This document shows, one piece after another, positions 16,947 through 26,007 of a DNA stretch of 52,445 nt. Origin of the DNA: CAYYNP01 sp964472545. Lineage in GTDB: Bacteria; Planctomycetota; Planctomycetia; Pirellulales; Thermoguttaceae. The stretch covers positions 1 through 52,445 of the forward strand of contig CAYYNP010000030.1 in NCBI GenBank assembly GCA_964472545.1. The letters are read 5' to 3'. The first letter of the stretch is position 1; the number at the start of each line of letters is the position of its first letter. The notes beneath the pieces are model-generated. The model was not told where the DNA came from and searched no databases. It saw only the letters and a list, made by a program, of their open reading frames with translations. Both the position numbers and the translations under genes were made by a program.

Positions 16947-17993
16947 ATGGTCTGGCACGGCATCTACGGACACGACGACGTTGTTGAGCAGTTCCGCCGC
17001 GCCTTGCGCCGCGGCCGGCTGGCCAGCAGCTTCCTCTTCGCCGGGCCGGCGGGGATCGGCAAACGAACGTTTGCGTTGACGTTTGCCAAGGCGCTGCTCT
17101 GTGGCCAGCGGCCCGAAGCGGAATTGGACCCTTGCGGCGTGTGTCCGGCATGTGTGCAGGTGGCGGCCGGCACGCATCCCGACGTGGAGCAAGTGGCCAA
17201 GCCGGACGACAAGGCGTTCATCCCCTTGGAACTGCTCATCGGCGACAAGGAACACCGCGGCCGGGAAGGGCTCTGTCATGCGATTTCCTTGAAGCCCTTC
17301 ATGGGAGGCCGCAAGGTCGCCGTGATCGACGACGCCGACCATCTGAATCCCGAGGGGGCCAACAGTCTGCTGAAGACACTCGAAGAGCCGCCGCCGCGGT
17401 CGCTATTGATCCTCATCGGCACCAGCCCGGCCAAGCAACTGCCTACGATTCGCTCGCGTTGCCAATTGGTGCGTTTCCGCCCGCTGGCGACGGAAGTGGT
17501 CGCCGAGTTGCTGCTCTCGCAGGGCACGATCACCGACGCCGATGAGGCCCGGCGTTTGGCCGAACACGGCCAAGGCAGCCTCCAACAGGCCCTCGAGTTG
17601 GCCGACCCGGAGTTGCGGGCCTTTCGCGATCGGCTTCACGAACAGTTGGCCGCCGGAGTGCTCGACAGCCTGCGTGCGGCCAAGGCGGTGGCGGCGTTCG
17701 TCGACGAGGCAGGCAAGCAGGCCGCGCTGCGACGCGAGCGACTGCGCCGCGTGATCGGATTCGCCACGGAGTTCTATCGCGGCCTATTGCGGGCACAAAA
17801 CGGTTGCCGGCCGGACAGAAATCCCGGGCTGCGCGGCACGATCGCCCGGGCCGTCGAACACGGCCACCGCAACCGAGAGACCACCGCCGAGTTGCTGCAA
17901 CGCTGCCTCGACGCCGCCGCCTTGATCGGCCGCAACGTCAACCAGACCACGCTGATCGAATCCTGGCTGGACGACCTGGCGCGAATTCAGTGA
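16947..17993 (+). CDS. holB: DNA polymerase III delta-prime subunit
   Basis: This 348-residue clamp-loader subunit helps load the sliding clamp on primed DNA. Its AAA+ domain has a P-loop-like GPAGIGKR (33-40), a zinc-binding set C52, C63, C66 and C69 (CGVCPAC), a Walker-B-like AVIDDADHL, NSLLKTLEEPP, and the SRC motif in TIRSRCQLV. The C-terminal helical part is consistent with the collar domain. It lies directly downstream of tmk and is probably co-transcribed. The ATG at 16947 has no evident ribosome binding site, as is common for genes in this window. Confidence 0.95.
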   Translation: MVWHGIYGHDDVVEQFRRALRRGRLASSFLFAGPAGIGKRTFALTFAKALLCGQRPEAELDPCGVCPACVQVAAGTHPDVEQVAKPDDKAFIPLELLIGDKEHRGREGLCHAISLKPFMGGRKVAVIDDADHLNPEGANSLLKTLEEPPPRSLLILIGTSPAKQLPTIRSRCQLVRFRPLATEVVAELLLSQGTITDADEARRLAEHGQGSLQQALELADPELRAFRDRLHEQLAAGVLDSLRAAKAVAAFVDEAGKQAALRRERLRRVIGFATEFYRGLLRAQNGCRPDRNPGLRGTIARAVEHGHRNRETTAELLQRCLDAAALIGRNVNQTTLIESWLDDLARIQ

Positions 17994-18012
17994 AGCCGCA
18001 ATTGGCGATGGT

Positions 18013-20409
18013 CTACGGTTCTTGGCTCGGTGCCGGCTCAACTTGCTTTGGCCCCAGGGCGATAGACGCCTGCACCGAATAGGGGCAACTGCATCCGGAA
18101 CTGCCCTCGGGAATCAGTAGCAAGCCGCCGGCGGGAACGATGTTGATCCAGCAGCCGGGGCGCGTAACGGTCGTCAGCGGAACGTTCTTGCGTCCGCCGT
18201 CGGCAATCGGATACATCCGCGGCTGGGCACCGCGTCCGAACAGGCAGGTGGCCGACCCGGAAAGCACGCCGCATCCGCCGCCCGCCCGATCCAACTTGAA
18301 TTCGACGTCGGCCCCGGTCTTTAGGTCGAACGCCAGCGGCTGCGAATAGACCACGCGGCCGATAATCGCGGGGTGTTGCTCCTGCTCGCCGTGGTCGCCG
18401 CCGGTCCGCTTGTCGAAGACGATGTGATCGGTGGTCCATGTCGGCCGTCCGGTGGCCGCCTCGAATGCCGCCAGGTCGTAGCTGGGGTGGTTGCTCTGAT
18501 TGCGGCTGGAAGCGATCACCAGCACGCCGTCGGAGTGCAGTAGATAGACCATGTGCTCAACCTTCGAGAGGTCGATCTCGTGTTGCCACGCCACCGCGCC
18601 GGTCTGCTGATCGAGTGCGATCAGAGACGTGGCGCCCTTGGTGAGGCAAGTCTTCAGCCCCGTGCGGCCGTCGTCGTCGGCCACCGCGGCTGCGGCCCGG
18701 CTGGCGATGAAATAGGCGCGATCGGCGTCCAAGGCGATCGTGGGGTTGAGGATCACGCCGTGATCGGCCGACGTCCAAAGCACGCCGCCCGATTGACGAT
18801 CGAAGCAGAACAACCGCCGGCTGGTGACGATCGGGCGATGGTCGCCGTAGCCGGGAGCCCAGGAGTTGAACGTCAGGGCGTTGTGTGCCGCCGCCGGTCT
18901 TCGGGCGCTGCCGATGAGCCGGTTACCGATGTAGCCGACGTAGCCCCAATGCAGCGGCTCGGCCGTGTCGACCCCGGCAGTCTTCTCGTTCTCGGCCGAC
19001 TCGGCGGCGGGAACCGTCAGTGTGTCGATCCACCGACCGGTCGCCGCATCGATCGCGCGGCACGTATCGTCCACCGCCAAATAGAGCTTGTCGTCGGCCA
19101 GCGCCGCCTGGGCACAGTCGCGATTGACCAGTGTGCGTCGGCTGTGCGGAATCGTCAGGTCCCAGAGCGGCGTGCCGTTGTAGGCGTCGACGGCCTTGAT
19201 CCGATCGTTGCCCACCACGACCAGCCGGCCGTTGACGACCAGCGGGGCCATGGCCCGGTTGTGGCGATCGATCATCGTCCGCGGCCCCGGACGGCCGAAC
19301 CACTGCAGGTCGACCGGGCCGCTGAGCCGATCGTTGCTACAGGCAGAGTTGCCGGCGTCGGCGTAGAGGTGCGACCACTGGCCTGCCCCTTCCACGGGCC
19401 CGCGGCGCAACACGGCCCAGAGGCCGCCCCGCGTTTCGATCTGCCAGGGCTTCTGCGGCGACGGCTTCAGCCAGGCGTCCAGCGCAGCGCGCGCCAGCCG
19501 GCCGTCGGTTTGCGGCCGCCCCAGCCACGCCACGCCGCCGCACGGCCGCAGTACGCGGCAAACCTCCGCGGCCGGCGTGGGCAATTCGCCCGTGAAGAGC
19601 GTTCGCTCCGAGACGATCAAGTTGGCGAATCCGTCGGTGTAGGGCAGGCGGTCGAGTGGGCTACGGTGGACGGTAACACGCACGCCGTAGACGCCGGCTT
19701 CGTCCAGGCGGCGGCGAACAACGTCGACTCTGGCGGCATCAGGCTCGACGCAGACGATCTGCAAGTCGGTCAGGCGGGCCAGTTCCCATGCGAGTTGGCC
19801 GCTGGGGCAGCCAAGCACCAGGCAGTAGCCCCGCCGGACACCAGTGCGGCGGACGATCCGTCCGGCCTCGGCGGCGATCGGGCCGGACCGGGCGTCGTTG
19901 GGAAACGGCGAAGGGATCTCCCTTGCCTCCATAGGCGCCAGATCGCACGAGGCGTCAAAGGCGTAGACCTCGCTGATGCGCGCCGTCCCGTCCGGCTCAC
20001 GGACGATCACGTGGAAACGGTATTCCACGCCGGGTTTCAACTCGGAGAGCACGACCGAGTGCGACGTCTTGGGCGTAAGGTCACCGGCCACCTTCGCGGC
20101 CGCGCCCGGCCTGGCGTAGGCTAGAACGGCCGCCTCGGGACGTTCGGTTTGCCAGGTGATCACGACGCGATTGGCGGCCAGGTGTTGCACGTGGGGCGTG
20201 GCTGGCAGATGCAGCGTCGGCCCGGACGGCGGCTCGGGCGGTGGCTCGGGAGGCGCGGCCGAGTAGAGCCGGGGGGAATACGCGATGAAGAAGAGAATGG
20301 GCAACGCGAGGCCGTAGAGTAGCCGTCTCGCTCCGCGAGACGTGGCATCATCTCGCGGAGCGAGATGGCTACATTCACAAGCCAGACGGCAACTCTGCGA
20401 AATGCTCAC
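18013..20409 (-). CDS. Exported PQQ-propeller protein with embedded methyltransferase-like domain
   Basis: A protein of about 798 residues. It has a hydrophobic helix near residues 30-47 (LLYGLALPILFFIAYS), a proline-rich spacer, and an Ig/FN3-like domain (~65-150; VVITWQT, YRFHVIV). Next comes a Rossmann domain with class I methyltransferase features: YCLVLGCPSGQLAWEL, an acidic end VCVEPDA, and FANLIVSERTLF. From ~345 to the end there are PQQ-propeller blades (IKAVDAYNGTPLWDL, LIALDQQTGAVAWQHE). The GTG at 20409 overlaps the upstream stop (GTGA), so translation is probably coupled; a TTG at 20418 is an alternative start. If the helix exports the protein, the methyltransferase-like domain would lie outside the cytoplasm, where SAM is not expected, so it may be inactive or bind another ligand. 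Confidence 0.8.
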   Translation of the reverse strand: MSISQSCRLACECSHLAPRDDATSRGARRLLYGLALPILFFIAYSPRLYSAAPPEPPPEPPSGPTLHLPATPHVQHLAANRVVITWQTERPEAAVLAYARPGAAAKVAGDLTPKTSHSVVLSELKPGVEYRFHVIVREPDGTARISEVYAFDASCDLAPMEAREIPSPFPNDARSGPIAAEAGRIVRRTGVRRGYCLVLGCPSGQLAWELARLTDLQIVCVEPDAARVDVVRRRLDEAGVYGVRVTVHRSPLDRLPYTDGFANLIVSERTLFTGELPTPAAEVCRVLRPCGGVAWLGRPQTDGRLARAALDAWLKPSPQKPWQIETRGGLWAVLRRGPVEGAGQWSHLYADAGNSACSNDRLSGPVDLQWFGRPGPRTMIDRHNRAMAPLVVNGRLVVVGNDRIKAVDAYNGTPLWDLTIPHSRRTLVNRDCAQAALADDKLYLAVDDTCRAIDAATGRWIDTLTVPAAESAENEKTAGVDTAEPLHWGYVGYIGNRLIGSARRPAAAHNALTFNSWAPGYGDHRPIVTSRRLFCFDRQSGGVLWTSADHGVILNPTIALDADRAYFIASRAAAAVADDDGRTGLKTCLTKGATSLIALDQQTGAVAWQHEIDLSKVEHMVYLLHSDGVLVIASSRNQSNHPSYDLAAFEAATGRPTWTTDHIVFDKRTGGDHGEQEQHPAIIGRVVYSQPLAFDLKTGADVEFKLDRAGGGCGVLSGSATCLFGRGAQPRMYPIADGGRKNVPLTTVTRPGCWINIVPAGGLLLIPEGSSGCSCPYSVQASIALGPKQVEPAPSQEP
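20319..20372. repeat. Palindromic element with TCTCGC half-sites
   Basis: Two 22-base arms with one mismatch flank a 10-base loop. The core arm TCTCGCTCCGCGAGA is itself an inverted repeat, so the TCTCGC/GCGAGA half-site occurs four times. The element lies inside the 5' coding region of the gene at 18013-20409 and codes for part of the stretch before its membrane helix. Confidence 0.85.
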
Positions 20410-21791
20410 TGAAAACAATGGATCGCTCCTTCATCGGTGCTCACGAACAACCGGCCCGCTGCAATGGCCAGACCGTAGGCCTTGCCTTGCACTGCGGCCT
20501 GCCAGGCGATTTCGCCGTCCTCGAGCCGGTAGGCAGCGATCTGCCCGTCGCCGCCGGCCAGCAGCACGTTGCCGGCGAGAATCAACGAGAGGGCGTGCAT
20601 GCAGGGTTTACGCCACATCCAACAAGCCTCGGCGTCGGCGGCCAGCTTCTTGATCTGCTTGTCGATCTCACCTAACTCGGCGGCAGCCGCTTGTGCACCG
20701 GCGACGTCGCGAAGCTGCCGCAGCACCCGGATCTGCTTCTCGACCTCGGCCTTCTGCCCCGTCGCCTCGATACGACGCCGCGCCAAGTCGAGAAACTCTG
20801 TGCGGTCCAGCGCCGCCAACTCGTCGGGCGTTTGCACGAACGCCCGCTCGCCACGGGCGACCATGTGTGAGCCACGGAAGAGCACCAGTCGTTGCCGAGT
20901 CTTCAGGTCGCTGATTCCCAGGCTGCCCTCGGCCTGGCCGCGGGCCACCAACACGTCGTCGCCCAGCAACGCGTAGCTTCCACTGCGGGAATTCGGATGG
21001 AAGATACTCAGCGGCTTGCCCGTACTGCGATCGAACACCGCGGGACTGGTCCGTCCGGAGGGCACATAGAGCCGCGTGTCGGAGGCCATCATGTAGCCCT
21101 GCGGCGAGAGGCCGGTGAGCTTGCTCTTGTGGCGTTCGGTGCCGGTGGCGGCGTCCAACACGCAGAAGTACACCCCGTAGTTGGGAAACAGCCCGGCACA
21201 CAGAAAGGCCGTATCGCCGTCGACCAGCACTCCGCAGCGCAGCGGCCATTGCGAGATCATTCGCCCGTTACCCGGAATGCGGCGATCGGTCGGGCCCGGC
21301 CGGTATTTCCAGAGCAGTCGCCCGTCGTCGGCCGCCAGGCAGTAGGCGTGTCCGTCGTCGGAACCGAAGTAGACCTTTCCGGCGGCAACGGTCGGTGCCA
21401 GCCGAACGGGGCCTTCCGTGTAGAACGTCCAGCGGACCTCACCCGTGGCGGCGTCGAGGCAGGTGAACTTGTCGGCGGCCGACGAGCCGAAATAGACGTT
21501 TCCGCCGGCTACCGCGACGTGCATCGCGCGATCGAAGACGACCGACGGCGTCAGCCGTGCGATCTTGTGATGGAAGTCCTGCTTGGCCGGTTCGGGCCAC
21601 GCCGGACGGGGGGCGTGGCTTCGATGTACCCAGCCGGGTTGCAGAGGCAGCGAGAGGTTCTCGCTCGTTACGCGTGTCCGCCGATTGTCGCCCCCGAACG
21701 TGGGCCAATCGGCGGATCGGCCAGGCGTGGCGGACACCGACCCGATGAGTAGCGAGAGCGATGCCGTTAAGGCAAACGTAGTGGATCGCAT
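20406..21791 (-). CDS. Secreted PQQ-binding-like beta-propeller protein
   Basis: This 461-residue protein has a signal peptide MRSTTFALTASLSLLIGSVSA and then repeated propeller blades, such as FTCLDAATGEVRWTFYTEG, AYCLAADDGRLLWKYRPG and IAAYRLEDGEIAWQA. A charged helical insert with coiled-coil character (~340-395, IEATGQKAEVEKQIRVLRQL) interrupts the propeller. The open frame extends 15 codons further upstream, but ATG 21791 starts the signal peptide and has GGAGG 12 bases before it. Its stop overlaps the start of the next gene. No PQQ-dehydrogenase catalytic residues were identified, so a structural or scaffold role is as likely as an enzymatic one. Confidence 0.88.
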   Translation of the reverse strand: MRSTTFALTASLSLLIGSVSATPGRSADWPTFGGDNRRTRVTSENLSLPLQPGWVHRSHAPRPAWPEPAKQDFHHKIARLTPSVVFDRAMHVAVAGGNVYFGSSAADKFTCLDAATGEVRWTFYTEGPVRLAPTVAAGKVYFGSDDGHAYCLAADDGRLLWKYRPGPTDRRIPGNGRMISQWPLRCGVLVDGDTAFLCAGLFPNYGVYFCVLDAATGTERHKSKLTGLSPQGYMMASDTRLYVPSGRTSPAVFDRSTGKPLSIFHPNSRSGSYALLGDDVLVARGQAEGSLGISDLKTRQRLVLFRGSHMVARGERAFVQTPDELAALDRTEFLDLARRRIEATGQKAEVEKQIRVLRQLRDVAGAQAAAAELGEIDKQIKKLAADAEACWMWRKPCMHALSLILAGNVLLAGGDGQIAAYRLEDGEIAWQAAVQGKAYGLAIAAGRLFVSTDEGAIHCFQ

Positions 21792-21835
21792 GAGGTTTTT
21801 TGTCCTCCGCACGGGTCGATGATACGCCCGAAACA

Positions 21836-21864
21836 AGTCTAGTCCCGGTGAGTGGCCGACTCAA
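21836..21864 (-). promoter_or_regulatory. Candidate promoter for the PQQ-propeller gene pair
   Basis: On the minus strand TTGAGT (21864-21859), a 17-base spacer and TAGACT (21841-21836) lie about 45 bases before ATG 21791. Each box matches 4 of 6 consensus positions. Confidence 0.35.
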
Positions 21865-21901
21865 GCCCGCACGCCCGCGTAGACCGCAGGCGCCAACAAG
21901 C

Positions 21902-22040
21902 CTGGTTCCCAAAGCCGAGTAGCCTGGTTCCCAAACTCCGGTTTGGGAACCAAACCCATCGGCAGCGGGTTCCCAAACCGGAGTTTGGGCCCCAGGTGTG
22001 TGCTTTTGCTCTGGTTCCCAAACTCCAGTTTGGGAACCAG
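21902..22040. repeat. Cluster of TTCCCAAAC palindromes
   Basis: A partial copy near 21903 is followed by three palindromes. 21925-21952 has perfect 12-base arms TGGTTCCCAAAC, ~21968-21992 is imperfect, and 22011-22040 has perfect 14-base arms with a 2-base loop. A further copy is at 25949-25982. They fill most of the 403-base gap upstream of the aldehyde oxidoreductase. Confidence 0.85.
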
Positions 22041-22103
22041 GGGGCAGCCAGCCGCGCAGGCGACTTGCCCCCCACACCTCGGGGGCATATCTGCCGCTCC
22101 CCC

Positions 22104-22132
22104 TTGGAAGGTCTGGGCGAGCCCGATATATT
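22104..22132 (+). promoter_or_regulatory. Candidate promoter for the aldehyde ferredoxin oxidoreductase gene
   Basis: TTGGAA (22104-22109), a 17-base spacer and TATATT (22127-22132) lie 62 bases before the ATG at 22195. Confidence 0.5.
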
Positions 22133-22194
22133 CGCACGGTAGGTTGAGGCACTACGTCACCCAACGCGCCCCTTCGCACAAAGGAGTTCACGGC

Positions 22195-24060
22195 ATGTCG
22201 GTTCCAGGGACCATGGGAAAGATCCTCTTGGTGGATCTGAGCGAACAGCGGATCTCGATCGAAACGCCCGACGACGAGCTCTATCTGAAGTATCTCGGCG
22301 GCTATGGGCTGGGTGCCTATTACCTCTACACGCTGCAACCGGCCGGCGTCGATCCGCTGGGGCCGGACGCCCACCTCGGCTTCTTCAACGGGCTGCTGAC
22401 CGGTACGCCGGGCATCACCTCGAACCGCTACGTGGTCGTCGCCCACAGCCCCAAGACGGGCACCTTCGGCGACGCCAACTCCGGCGGCTCGTTCGGCCCC
22501 GCGATGAAGCGGGCCGGATTCGACGGCGTGATCTTCAAAGGCGCTGCCGAGCGGCCCGTCATCCTCGTGCTCGACAACGGCGAAGCCAAGCTGATCCCGG
22601 CCGACGATTGGTGGGGCATGGATACGCACCAAGTCGAAGACCGCACTCAGGAACTCTACGGCAAAAAGGCCCGCTCGGCCAGCATCGGCCCTCCGGGCGA
22701 ACGCATGAGCCTGCTGGCCGCGATCATCAACGACAAGGGCCGGGCCGCCGGGCGCAGCGGGCTGGGCGCCGTGATGGGATCGAAGAAGCTCAAGGCGATT
22801 ATCGCCGTCGGCGACGCCGAGATCCCGCTGGCCGATCCCGACGGAATGAAGGCGTCGATTACTGCCCATCGCGACTTCCTCAAGGAGCAGGACGCCTTCA
22901 AGTTCTTCAAGCAATACGGCACCTCCGGGTTTACCGCCGCCGCCTGTGCGTCGGCCGATACGCCGATCAAGAACTGGGGCGGCGTGCCGGACGACTTTCC
23001 CACGGCCAACAAGATCAGCGACGACGCCGTGCTGGCAATCCAGAAGAAGGCGTATGCCTGCTGGCGATGCCCCATCGGCTGTGGCGGACACACGGCCGTC
23101 GAAGAAGGGCCTTATCCCTCGGATACGCACAAGCCCGAATATGAAACGCTGGGTGCGTTCGGCACGATGTGTTTGAACGACGACCTGGCCTCGATCAACC
23201 TCTGCAACCAGCTCTGCAACCAGTATGGCCTGGATACGATCAGTTGCGGCTGCACGATCGCGTTTGCCATCGAGTGTTTTGAGAACGGCATCCTCACGGC
23301 CGAGCAAACCGGCGGGCTGGAGTTGACTTGGGGCAACCACGAAGCGATTGTGGCCGTGATGCGACAGATGGCCGACGGCACCGGCTTCGGAGGCGAGACG
23401 CTCGGCAACGGCATGAAGGTGGCCGCCGAGAAGATCGGCAACGGCGCCGAACAGTACGCGATCCACGTCGGCGGCGAGGAGTTGCCGATGCACGACCCGC
23501 GGCTGAATCCCAGCCTGGCCACCAGCTACAAGATGGACGCCACGCCGGGCCGCCACACGCAAATGAGCGGCTGGGCGGCCGAAGCCTCGTTCCTGCCCGC
23601 CGGGTTGGTGACCGAGGAGTTCGACAAGTACAACTACAGCGGCAAGGGCGACATCCACCGACGCGTTTCGGCCCATCACCATACGTCGTCGGCGGCCGGC
23701 ATGTGCATGTTCGCCTGGGCCATCCTCAAGGCCGAGTGCCTGCCCGACTCGTTGAAGTACGCCACCGGCCATCCCTTCACGCTCGACGACGTGCAAGAGA
23801 TCGGCGACCGGATCGCCACGTTGCGGACCGCCTACAACCACCGCGAGGGCATCCGCAACATCGACTTCGCCACGCCCCCGCGTACGATCGGCCAGCCGCC
23901 GCTGGAAGGCGGCCCGGTGGCCGGAGTCACCGTTGACCTCGACACGCAGGTCCGCGACTACCTCGAAGCCATCGGCTGGGACACCGAAACCGGCAAGCCC
24001 ACGAAGGAGACGCTCGAGCGGCTAGGACTGGGTTTTGCCGTGGCTGATTTGCATCCGTGA
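22195..24060 (+). CDS. Aldehyde ferredoxin oxidoreductase family protein (tungsten-pterin enzyme)
   Basis: This 621-residue enzyme belongs to the family that oxidises aldehydes to acids with ferredoxin as electron acceptor, using a tungsten bis-pterin and one 4Fe-4S cluster. The N-terminal domain has the family pattern: GGYGLGAYYLY, GDANSGGSFGPAMKRAGFDG and GLGAVMGSKKLKAI. The cluster ligands are C289, C292 and C296 (CWRCPIGC), and a fourth cysteine is in GMCMFAW near residue 505. AAAGGAG nine bases before ATG 22195 fixes the start. It is a single gene with its own promoter and no neighbouring cofactor or ferredoxin gene. The aldehyde substrate cannot be inferred. Such enzymes are mostly found in anaerobic or low-oxygen metabolism. 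Confidence 0.93.
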   Translation: MSVPGTMGKILLVDLSEQRISIETPDDELYLKYLGGYGLGAYYLYTLQPAGVDPLGPDAHLGFFNGLLTGTPGITSNRYVVVAHSPKTGTFGDANSGGSFGPAMKRAGFDGVIFKGAAERPVILVLDNGEAKLIPADDWWGMDTHQVEDRTQELYGKKARSASIGPPGERMSLLAAIINDKGRAAGRSGLGAVMGSKKLKAIIAVGDAEIPLADPDGMKASITAHRDFLKEQDAFKFFKQYGTSGFTAAACASADTPIKNWGGVPDDFPTANKISDDAVLAIQKKAYACWRCPIGCGGHTAVEEGPYPSDTHKPEYETLGAFGTMCLNDDLASINLCNQLCNQYGLDTISCGCTIAFAIECFENGILTAEQTGGLELTWGNHEAIVAVMRQMADGTGFGGETLGNGMKVAAEKIGNGAEQYAIHVGGEELPMHDPRLNPSLATSYKMDATPGRHTQMSGWAAEASFLPAGLVTEEFDKYNYSGKGDIHRRVSAHHHTSSAAGMCMFAWAILKAECLPDSLKYATGHPFTLDDVQEIGDRIATLRTAYNHREGIRNIDFATPPRTIGQPPLEGGPVAGVTVDLDTQVRDYLEAIGWDTETGKPTKETLERLGLGFAVADLHP

Positions 24061-24262
24061 TGGGGTGACGAGGGCTTTGGCGTCGTTGCGTACCACCCGC
24101 GATCGACGTGGCGTCCAAACGATGGACGCTTCCGATCCGCCATTGGAAGCAAGCTCTAAACCACTTCGCCAACCTCGACGAGGGCCGCCTGCGCGATCAG
24201 ATCAGCAACGGTCGCGCCCACGCTGGGCTAACACAGAATACCGTACAGGGCCGATTCTCACT

Positions 24263-25696
24263 TCACTCCTCCGCCCCGGACCGTCTGGCCTCTCCGGAGG
24301 GTTGGCGTCTGTGTTCTTCAGGTACCGCGAGATTCGGGGGGCTGCGCAGGGGAACATAAATGCTGATGCACCGCAGTCCTCCCTGTTGCCGGATCAGGTC
24401 CCGGGCATCAACGCCGACCACGTTCCAGCCGGACAAGAGGCGGTGATAAAGTCCCATAGCACGCCCTTGGGCAGACTGGTCTATGCCTGGATACGTCGGA
24501 ACCAGCAGTGTCCCGTTCGCGAAGATGACGTTCGTGTAGGTCCGAAAGACCCCGTCCCGATTCGTGGGCATGGGAATGCGAATCACCTTTAGTCTCTCAC
24601 TCCCGACGCGGACCTTGGCAAGGAGTGCCGCATTTCGGTCCAAAACTGCGGCGTTCCTCGGGTCGACGGACTGGGAGTACTTGCCTACAAGAACGGTCTC
24701 CGGCGATGTGAAGCACGCGAACATATCGGCGTGCCCCGTTCTCTCACCACGCAGGTGCTCCAAGACTACAATTTGTCGCGATCCAAGACGTTCCACAAGG
24801 AAACGTGCCACGGTGTCCGCGTCGTTGCCGACCTCGATATTGGCATTGATCGACTGTGTCGTCGTGACCAGAAGCCCGCGACCGTTGCTCAAGAGGTTAC
24901 CGCCCTGCCAAAGGAGCGGCGTCTCGATAATGGGCACATCGAACTCGGCCGCGACAGCGGGAGGAACGGCATTGTCCTTGCCGCGCAGCAGCTTTCCATA
25001 ATTCGGATCAATGACGGCGAGAGTACCATTCGCCCCGTAGACAAACACAGGGCCATAATCCCGTACCCAGATCGTATTCGTCCGGGCCTCCAGGACACGC
25101 ACGTCGTCGGCCAGCCATTTGTTCTCGCGTGCCAGGCGCAAGACCAGGTCTTCTTCCTTTCTCGGGGAAACGACAAGAACGGGCAGCAGACTGTCGTTCA
25201 GATTCGCCATGATCGTTGTGAGAACTGAGGGAAACCGCCGGGCTAGCTTCCCCCCAGCAAGGACGATTGCTTCATGTGATTCAAAATCGGCCGGCAAGCG
25301 TTGCTGCAAGAGGGAACCCTCGTTCGCATTCTCAAAGGACCGGATTCCCGGGCCAATGAAGAACTGCCTATTCCAAAGCCTCGCGTAACCGCCGCTCGAC
25401 CTGAGAAGACGTGGGCCTTCAAGCGTCTCCGCGTTTGCGTCACCCGTTGCCTTCGCTGGCATGCCTGGTTCGAACCCGGCGGTTCTGGTGCGGTCAGGCG
25501 GATTCTGGGCTTCGGCACACCGGATTCCATGCGGAATGAGCGTTGCCAGGCCGAGGATCAGTGCCCAGCGAAACCGGCACGCGGAACGTCGCCGATCAGT
25601 CACAGTTGTTCGGCGACCGACCAGATGTGGCGCCCGGTTGCGGCGAGATATGCGGTCGCTGACATCGTGTACTCGAGTTCGCTCAAGGGCTTCCAT
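24263..25696 (-). CDS. Arginine/agmatine deiminase-type enzyme (guanidino-group hydrolase fold)
   Basis: This 477-residue protein has the pattern of the agmatine deiminase / bacterial peptidylarginine deiminase group. The motifs are NTIWVRDYGPVFVY (catalytic Asp region), LLWQGGNLLSNG, RTGHADMFACF (catalytic His-Asp) and, near the end, GGLRCISIYVP with the likely nucleophile Cys. AAGGAGG before the ATG at 25696 decides this start over an upstream TTG. Residues 1-35 are basic and ~40-62 are hydrophobic (FRWALILGLATLIPHGIRC), so the enzyme is probably exported or anchored, unlike typical cytoplasmic agmatine deiminases. It may release ammonia from guanidino compounds outside the cytoplasm. It is convergent with the oxidoreductase gene; the 202 bases between them hold nothing clear. 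Confidence 0.8.
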   Translation of the reverse strand: MEALERTRVHDVSDRISRRNRAPHLVGRRTTVTDRRRSACRFRWALILGLATLIPHGIRCAEAQNPPDRTRTAGFEPGMPAKATGDANAETLEGPRLLRSSGGYARLWNRQFFIGPGIRSFENANEGSLLQQRLPADFESHEAIVLAGGKLARRFPSVLTTIMANLNDSLLPVLVVSPRKEEDLVLRLARENKWLADDVRVLEARTNTIWVRDYGPVFVYGANGTLAVIDPNYGKLLRGKDNAVPPAVAAEFDVPIIETPLLWQGGNLLSNGRGLLVTTTQSINANIEVGNDADTVARFLVERLGSRQIVVLEHLRGERTGHADMFACFTSPETVLVGKYSQSVDPRNAAVLDRNAALLAKVRVGSERLKVIRIPMPTNRDGVFRTYTNVIFANGTLLVPTYPGIDQSAQGRAMGLYHRLLSGWNVVGVDARDLIRQQGGLRCISIYVPLRSPPNLAVPEEHRRQPSGEARRSGAEE

Positions 25697-25948
25697 GATC
25701 GCCTCCTTGATGTTTCTTCCCAAGGTACAACGGCAACTCTGCCGTAACTATCGTCCCCTCGCGGGTGACACGAATGATCTTGCGGAGAGGGCTCTGCTAC
25801 TTCATCCAACTGATTCGCACGATCGTTCGTGTTGCGAAGCAACAAGATGACCGCATTTCCTCAAGACATGCGGCCCAGCGGCAGGGCGGCGGTTTGTTCC
25901 GTTTGTAGCATCGCGCCAACCGACGTGGGCAGTCGCACGGCCATCACC

Positions 25949-25982
25949 CACTGGTTCCCAAACTCTAGTTTGGGAACCAGTG
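25949..25982. repeat. TTCCCAAAC palindrome, distant copy
   Basis: Perfect 16-base arms (CACTGGTTCCCAAACT) flank a 2-base centre. This is the same family as the cluster at 21902-22040. It lies in the 311-base gap between the deiminase-type gene and the Hint gene, near the 3' end of the latter. Confidence 0.85.
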
Positions 25983-26007
25983 GCGTCAATCTCACTGTCA
26001 CCGACAA

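Noticed and set aside
21439..23841. 800-codon minus-strand frame across the palindromes and the aldehyde oxidoreductase
   Set aside because: It is antisense to a family with clear cluster ligands; the sequence is repeat-derived and low in motifs.
24108..24262. Possible transposase fragment (RHWKQALNHFANLDEGRLRD)
   Set aside because: It faintly recalls transposase C-termini, but the match is short and there are no terminal repeats or other conserved blocks.
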